The notes under the pieces are model-generated. The model saw only the letters and a program-made list of their open reading frames with translations. It made no database searches and was not told where the DNA came from. 64,000 nt of DNA from assembly GCA_964019695.1 (NCBI GenBank), contig OZ026515.1, positions 77,057,144 through 77,121,143 on the forward strand, written 5' to 3'. Positions 58,585-64,000 of this stretch are shown one piece after another (position 1 is the stretch's first letter; each line of letters opens with the position of its first letter). The DNA comes from Loripinus fragilis (Eukaryota; Mollusca; Bivalvia; Lucinida; Lucinidae). Made by a program: the position numbers and the translations under genes.

Positions 58585-59790
58585 ACACAACATGGGCGAT
58601 CATTGTGCCATATATGAACACCCTCGGTCCAAATGAAAGAGAAGTTGGCATAACAAGCAGAAGACAGGTTTTTAGTAAATCTGACCTTGACCTTTGATCC
58701 CATAATGTCATATTCTTTTTTCGAGACAATTATAGTTATCTAAATATAAAAGGCAATCATTGTGCCAGATATGAACATCCTCAATCAAAGGATTTAAGGG
58801 TAGTTCAGTTTCAATAATATTTGTTCTTGATCTTTGATTCCGAAGTCATATCCGTATTTCCAGGATTTTGTTGTAATTTACATACATTAGGCGTCCGTTG
58901 TGCTAAATATTAACACCCTCCGTCAAAAAATAAAAGAAGAGCCCTAAGGCAAATTGTAAGTATATTTGACTCCAATGCCATATTGGTAGTCTGAAACCTT
59001 CGATGTAATCTACGTAACACAAGCAATCATAAGCCAATATGAACACCCACCTTTCGACAGATTGTGACAGATTTTAAGGATATGTGACCTTGATCTTGAC
59101 CATATTATCCCATAGGCAATCATATAAACACCCTTCGTCAAAAATAAAAGATGAGTTCGTGTTACAAGCCGTAAGACAGATTTTATTATATGTGAACTTG
59201 ACCTTTGACTCCAAGGTCATATCAGCGTTCTGAAAAGCCGAATGTCATTTACACACATAGGCAATCATTGTACCTAATATTAACATCCTCGACCAAAACA
59301 TGAATAAGGAGTTCACGTTACGAGCCATAAGGCAGTTTTTGACAGATTATAAGTATACAAATGTATGTGACCTTGACATATGAAGAAAGGGTCAGTTTAG
59401 TACTCTGGATAACCTATGTTATCTATACATATTAGGCAATTGTGCCAAATATGAACACCCTCGGTCAAAAATGAAAGAAGAGTTCGCATTGCGATCCGTA
59501 AGATTGATTTCAGTAAATGTGACATTGGCCAAGGTCAGTCCAAGGCCATACCAGTGACCTGAATAGCTTATTGTCGTATACACCCAATAGGCAATCACGG
59601 TGCCTTATATGAACATCCTCCTTCAAAAAAATAAATGAAGAGCTCGTGTTTCTGATTCGTCAGAGTTTAGGATATGGACCACATGCTCTGAATTGCCTAT
59701 TGCTATCTACATGCCACAGGCAAACATTATGCCAGATATAAACTACCTTAGTTAAAATATGAAAGACGACTTCGCGTTACGAGCAAGTGG
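58585..59790. repeat. Tandem repeat, about 155-bp unit, 8-9 diverged copies, with TGACCT half sites
   Basis: Each unit has AGGCAATCATTGTGCC, ATATGAACA(C/T)CCTC(G/A)GTC, a (G)AAGAGTTCGCGTTACGAGCC-like block, TAAGACAG and TGTGACCTTGACCTTTGA. Anchors are near 58608, 58760, 58897, 59030, 59113 (short unit), 59267, 59438, 59598 and 59726. The recurring TGACCTTGACCT equals AGGTCAAGGTCA on the other strand, i.e. nuclear-receptor half sites including a TCAAGGTCA (SF-1/ERR type) motif. Confidence 0.82.
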
Positions 59791-59989
59791 CGAATGACGG
59801 ACGAATGGGAAACGATTACAATATATCCGCCTTTTTTCAAAAAGCGGGGAACAATAATAGTAAGATATATCAAATGTATACAAAGAGTTAAATAGCCCCA
59901 ATTTTGACTGTGTGAAGCAACCGGCCTCAATTCAACAAGTCTGACCGGAAATGATCTAAGGGAACGAAATTAAGTCTCGCAGTTGGTTT

Positions 59990-60060
59990 GTGCTACAGAA
60001 CCTCTGTATTCGAATAGTGCAGTCATCGCAGGGTGGTTGCAGTCGACGAGGGGACAATAT
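59990..60060 (-). repeat. Dispersed repeat family C, copy 3
   Basis: ACAGAACCTCTGTATTCGAA, AGTGCAGTCATCGCAGGGTG and GCAGTCGACGAGGGGACAAT match 7384-7455 in the same orientation. Confidence 0.65.
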
Positions 60061-60154
60061 GCCCAATTTTGGTGCACCTGGCTGTTCAAAACGGTAAAAT
60101 TTTTATTCACTGATTATTGTCACTTATATATCCAGCTTCGTATTTGCTTATATA

Positions 60155-60487
60155 TAGATACCGGGCTGCGTATCGCAGTCGGTAACGTGCCTGGCAACAG
60201 ATGCGAGTCTGGCTGCAGATCCAGGGGTCGCGAGTTTGATCCTGGCTCGTTTCCATACTTTCATGGAGACTGATTATGAAATTATTTCTACGGTCATTCT
60301 CCTCCCTTCCACTGAATCATTCAAGAAGGATTGTTGTCAGTTATAAGAGAAAGTATGTGCACGAAGTACTCGTTAACTACCTGTTCAAGCTTGCCCAGAA
60401 AAAAGTGTGATTTGGTGAATTGACCGTCCCGCCATGACCATAGCTGTTGACTTGGGACGTAAAGCAACAAAACAAACAAACAAAAAG
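60155..60487 (+). mobile_element. tRNA-like SINE with (AAAC)n tail
   Basis: GGGCTGCGTATCGCAGTCGG (box A-like) and GGGTCGCGAGTTTGATCCTG (box B-like) are followed by a body and the tail GACTTGGGACGTAAAGCAAC then AAAACAAACAAACAAA. The GGGACGT(T)AAA(C)..(AAAC)n ending is familiar from molluscan SINEs. Confidence 0.7.
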
Positions 60488-61726
60488 CTTACATGTAGCA
60501 AGACTTGTGTGGGGTAAGCAATAGACAATGCAGCGCCCGATTTATACAAAGAAGGTGATTTTTTCTTTGTAAAGGATGGAAGACGTTTTTTTTTTTTATT
60601 AATGCTTACTTTAGATAAAATGCCAAATATCAATACCTTAATGTGTAAAAGGTCGAAATCTGTGGACAGAGCATTTTGAAAGAAATATTCAAGTTTTTAA
60701 TACTGAGTGCAAAGTTCTGTATATGGAATGTTCTGGCCCAGTGATCGGGTCGTCCCTGTATGCAGTCACCAGGCTTAGATAGAGAACGGTACGCATATGT
60801 CACGGGTTATCTCTACTATGATAAGTGTTTTGGGTACTTGTTGCATTTTCGAGCAACGAAGGCTCAGACTAGCCTGTGCAGACTCGCATTAGCATTTGTT
60901 ATTTACCTACACAAAGTATGGATGAAGATGAAGACTCAGAACAATATTTGACGTCTAGTCTGGCTGGATACGTCAAAATGGGCGTTGAAAGAGGTGCATG
61001 CTATATGTACCAAAATCTCATATGTTGGCTTGTTAGCTTTCAAACTTTATTAGAAAAGTAGCACTTTAAGAGATTGCATGCTGAGTAGCTTTGCGTGTCT
61101 TTTTTAATCTCACAGACCTTTTCGAGATACATTTGTGGGTCTTGCCAGATGTTCTGTTGAGATTGATCTTGGTATAAACTGTTTGCATAATCAACTCTTT
61201 CCACCATAGTGGCAGGGTGATCTGGGACATTTTCATCTTGAACAACTTCCAGAAACACACTATAAACGTTTGCATACTGAGTATTTTTCGCAGACTGTTT
61301 TGTCATCAAAACCAGCTTTATGGAATACTATACAGTGTCAAACAGTTTGGAACCATACCAGGCACCATGTTCTAATTACAGCATTGGCTCTTTCTCCGCT
61401 AGTGTCAAATAGTTTGGGTGCAGATTGGGCCCAACATTTCAAATTTTTGTCTGGCCATCCGTTTATTTAGATGGTCAGTCTGTCTTTACACACTATTTTA
61501 TTCTACGTAGTAAGCATATGACTAAACATGGCGTCCCTGTTTAGGCTTTGACATAAGGGTTCCATTCATCCACCAGTTTGTTTTTCCTTCCAATCAATGT
61601 GTCAACACTTCATATTAAATTGTGTCTCTAAGACAGTGATAACTGTGAACGTCAAGATGTGCATAATAATTCTCCTTTGTATACATGTACTCTTTAAACA
61701 CACTTGCACATGTGCATCAGTGATAG
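60488..61726. other. No gene recognised
   Basis: Frames such as 60760-60951 (plus) and 61040-61309 (minus) have no domain or splice flank. CGAGCAACGAAGGCTCAGAC near 60850 shares words with 42300-42400 and 48720, suggesting a decayed dispersed repeat. Confidence 0.4.
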
Positions 61727-62930
61727 CTGAAGTACCAAGCCTTGCTATGGAAATTGCTATAAGCAACTCTTCGAGTGTGAAGTACCAAGCCTTGCTATGG
61801 AAATTGCTATAAGCAACTCTTCGAGTGCGAAGTACCAAGCCTTGCTATGGAAATTGCTATAAGCAACTCTTCGAGTGTGAAGTACCAAGCCTTGCTATGG
61901 AAATTGCTATAAGCAACTCTTCGAGTGTGAAGTACCAAGCCTTGCTATGGAAATTGCTATAAGCAGCTCTTCGAGTGTGAAGTACCAAGCCTTCCTATGG
62001 AAATTGCTATAAGCAATTCTTCGAGTGTGAAGTACCAAGCCTTGCTATGGAAATTGCTATAAGCAACTCTTCGAGTGTGAAGTACAAAGCCTTGCTATGG
62101 AAATTGCTATAAGTAACTCTTCGAGTGTGAAGTACCAAGCCTTGCTATGGAAATTGCTATAAGCAACTCTTCGAGTGCGAAGTACCAAGCCTTGCTATGA
62201 AAATTGCTATAAGCAACTCTTCGAGTGCGAAGTACCAAGCCTTGCTATGAAAATTGCTATAAGCAACTCTTCGAGAGTGAAGTACCAAGCCTTGTTATGG
62301 AAATCGCTATAAGCAATTCTTCGAGTGTGAAGTACCAAGCCTTGCTATGGAAATTGCTATAAGCAACTCTTCGAGTGCGAAGTACCAAGCCTTGCTATGG
62401 AAATTGCTATAAGCAACTCTTCGAGTGCGAAATACCAAGCCTTGCTATGGAAATTGCTATAAGCAACTCTTCGAGTGTGAAGTACCAAGCCTTGCTATGG
62501 AAATTGCTATAAGCAACTCTTCGAGTGCGAAGTACCAAGCCTTGCTATGGAAATCGCCATAAGCAACTCTTCGAGTGTGAAGTACCAAGCCTTGCTATAG
62601 AAATTCTCAAAAGCAACTCTTCGAGTGTGAAGTACCAAGCCTTGCTATGGAAATTGCCATAAGCAACTATTCGAGTGTATAATACCAAGCCTTACTATGG
62701 AAATTGCAATAAGCAACTCTTCGAGTGTGAGGTACCAAGCCTTGCTATGGAAATTGCTATAAGCAACTCTTCGAATGTGAAGTAACAAGCCTTTCTATGG
62801 AAAATGCCATAAGTAACTATTCGAGCGTGAAGCATCAAGCCTTGCTATGGAAAAGCTATAAGCAACTCTTCGAGTGTGAAGTACCAAACTTTGCTATGGA
62901 AATTGCCATAAGCAACTCTTCGAGTGCACA
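61727..62930. repeat. Minisatellite, 50-bp unit, 24 copies
   Basis: GAAGTACCAAGCCTTGCTAT, GGAAATTGCTATAAGCAACT and CTTCGAGTGT form a unit repeated with strict 50-bp spacing. Most copies differ by 0-3 bases, and divergence rises at the right end (after about 62580), where one unit is 49 bp. Because 50 is not a multiple of 3, successive copies are read in different frames, so it is not coding even though short open frames exist. Confidence 0.97.
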
Positions 62931-63730
62931 ATATGACGTAGTGACCTTGACCTATATTGCATGTTTTATAAATCTTTAGTTATTTAGTAGAGCGCATTTC
63001 CCTGTAAATGATATTTGCGAAAAATATGTTTGCAAAGTTGGGTTTATATATAAGACAGTGCGGCACAGCTTTAAGCTAAGTATGTATTGGCATTGAGTTG
63101 CAATGATTGTTGAGATGGTTTGACAACGCTGAAGACAAAAAAAACTGTATAATAGTTAAATTGCTCTGGCTTTGTCAAAACTGCACGTGCTCCTGTCAAC
63201 TGCGTCCAGTTACAGCTTGACGACTGCATACAAATTGCATATTCAAACCCTCGACTACTGGTGCAATCCCCTTGACTATTCAAACTGTGCGTGCAGCAGT
63301 AAAATGGCTTGCAACTTAGCAAACAATGAACAGAAACATATATAACTTTCTAGTCCTTCCCCTATTCGTATTCTAGATTGTTTGATGACACAACATGATA
63401 ACTAATGGCTTATATAACGCATTCATAAGTCTGCAAACAGGTGTCTGAGACATAAAATTTCACTGGCTAGCCAGGAATTTGCTGGTACTAAGTTAAAAGG
63501 CTGCAATTAAGCCAGAATGAACTCCAATAACTAAGTGACAATTCCGAATGAAAACATTATCCTGAAAATTAATAGTTGTAAATAACTTGCTCATAGAATG
63601 GATCATAGTAAACTAAATTATTATATTTTGTGCCCTTGTCGACTGCAACCACCCCACGATGACTGTGCTGTTCGAGTACAGAGGTTCTCTAGCGTGTGGT
63701 GAATCGGATATTTAAGTGCCGTTGACTTAC
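62931..63730. repeat. Flank with TGACCTTGACCT motif, an unknown minus frame and family C copy 4
   Basis: ACGTAGTGACCTTGACCTAT at 62936 repeats the motif of the 155-bp array. The 83-codon minus frame (63071-63322; CCTHSLNSQGDCTSSRGFEY..SCNWTQLTGARAVL) is Cys-containing but has neither LU nor ShKT spacing; by its look it is a translated dispersed repeat. Family C copy 4 is at 63630-63700 (TTGTGCCCTTGTCGACTGCA, GTTCGAGTACAGAGGTTCTC). Confidence 0.45.
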
Positions 63731-63802
63731 AGGAACTTTCATGCATCCAGAATTGTAATATACCTCTGTATCATCGTCCACTACTCGCTCTGTATGACAT
63801 TC
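63731..63802 (-). CDS. LU-domain exon B (middle third of first visible Ly6/uPAR domain)
   Basis: This 72-bp, 24-codon exon is phase 0 at both ends. Its acceptor follows a pyrimidine-rich tract ending TTTTGCAG, and its donor is GTAAGT. It encodes ECHTERVVDDDTEV followed by YYNSGC, the usual 'Y..GC' centre of three-finger domains, with two cysteines. The other B exon of this gene (51492-51563) has exactly the same length, the same phases and the same Cys spacing, which supports both calls. It should be preceded by an A exon beyond the right edge of the window and is followed by the C exon at 56773-56875. The function of the protein is unknown. Confidence 0.72.
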
Positions 63803-64000
63803 CTGCAAAACATAAAGCCTGTCTGAGCAATAGGTACAGTACCCGATAATATGAGAATGTTGGCCAAGCACAATACTGTTGCAATATAATATTTACATTT
63901 GCAAAGCAAACCTTTACTGAATCTTCGGATTTCTAGCAACCGTCCAAAACCTTATAAAAATGATTGACAGCTACATAAGTAAGTAGGCTGTCTTGTACGT

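Noticed and set aside
61727..62930. CRISPR-like array
   Set aside because: Units are contiguous and the whole 50 bp is conserved; there are no unique spacers, and the context is an animal genome.
61597..62979. Frames through the 50-bp repeat as a repetitive protein
   Set aside because: A 50-bp period rotates the frame each unit and stops appear. No long frame crosses the array.
63071..63322. Cys-containing minus-strand frame that might be another LU or ShKT exon
   Set aside because: Cysteine spacing (CC, then C, C, C) fits neither family. It lies between exon B and exon C of one LU domain, where no exon is needed.

Overview
The window looks like intron-rich, repeat-dense nuclear DNA from an animal, most likely a bivalve mollusc. 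The evidence is the low GC, the short coding islands flanked by GT..AG splice sites, and repeats I recognise as bivalve-type: tRNA-headed SINEs, a Penelope-like reverse transcriptase with its 3' repeat, SGNH-hydrolase/gag fragments of a tyrosine-recombinase retroelement, many foldback MITEs, and a TGACCTTGACCT-bearing tandem repeat. There is no sign of bacterial operons, rRNA or CRISPR.

One host gene can be supported, on the minus strand. It runs from beyond the right edge of the window to a stop codon at 23589. Its seven visible coding exons have compatible phases. Two short exons (63731-63802, 56773-56875) give the last two thirds of one Ly6/uPAR (three-finger, LU) domain. Three exons (53353-53450, 51492-51563, 49881-49977) give a complete second LU domain. 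Two symmetrical phase-1 exons (29717-29899, 23589-23773) each encode a Thr/Ser-rich linker plus a ShKT six-cysteine domain, and the last one carries the stop. Each LU domain is split as exon A (phase 1 to 0), B (0 to 0, exactly 72 bp) and C (0 to 1), so whole domains can be duplicated or shuffled. The predicted C-terminal part is therefore LU-LU-ShKT-ShKT, an extracellular Cys-rich modular protein of unknown function.

Layout: 0.2-1.2 kb, 47-bp minisatellite. 1.5-9.6 kb, dispersed repeats, a Tc1/mariner-type element and several MITEs. 9.9-11.9 kb, degenerate Penelope-like RT (minus). 11.9-18 kb, two foldbacks of one family, SINE dimers and hairpin MITEs. 20-29 kb, RT-element 3' fragments, the terminal ShKT exon with a minisatellite of related sequence behind it, a 44-bp minisatellite and a 669-bp near-palindrome. 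31.7-38.8 kb, a broken SGNH hydrolase split by a 4.9-kb insertion with perfect 46-bp inverted termini, then a gag-like ORF. 39.7-44.5 kb, a 4.8-kb AT-rich element with long degenerate inverted ends. 44.5-56.4 kb, an inverted pair of about 0.9-kb unknown repeats enclosing LU exons. 54-55 kb, SINE dimer, very long (TA)n and an RT fragment. 57-64 kb, nested MITEs, a 155-bp tandem repeat with nuclear-receptor-like half sites, a SINE, and a 24-copy 50-bp minisatellite.

Limits: exons were found by eye from reading frame, cysteine pattern and splice sites. Short exons in the 20-kb gap between 29.9 and 49.9 kb may have been missed. The promoter, signal peptide and first exons lie outside the window.
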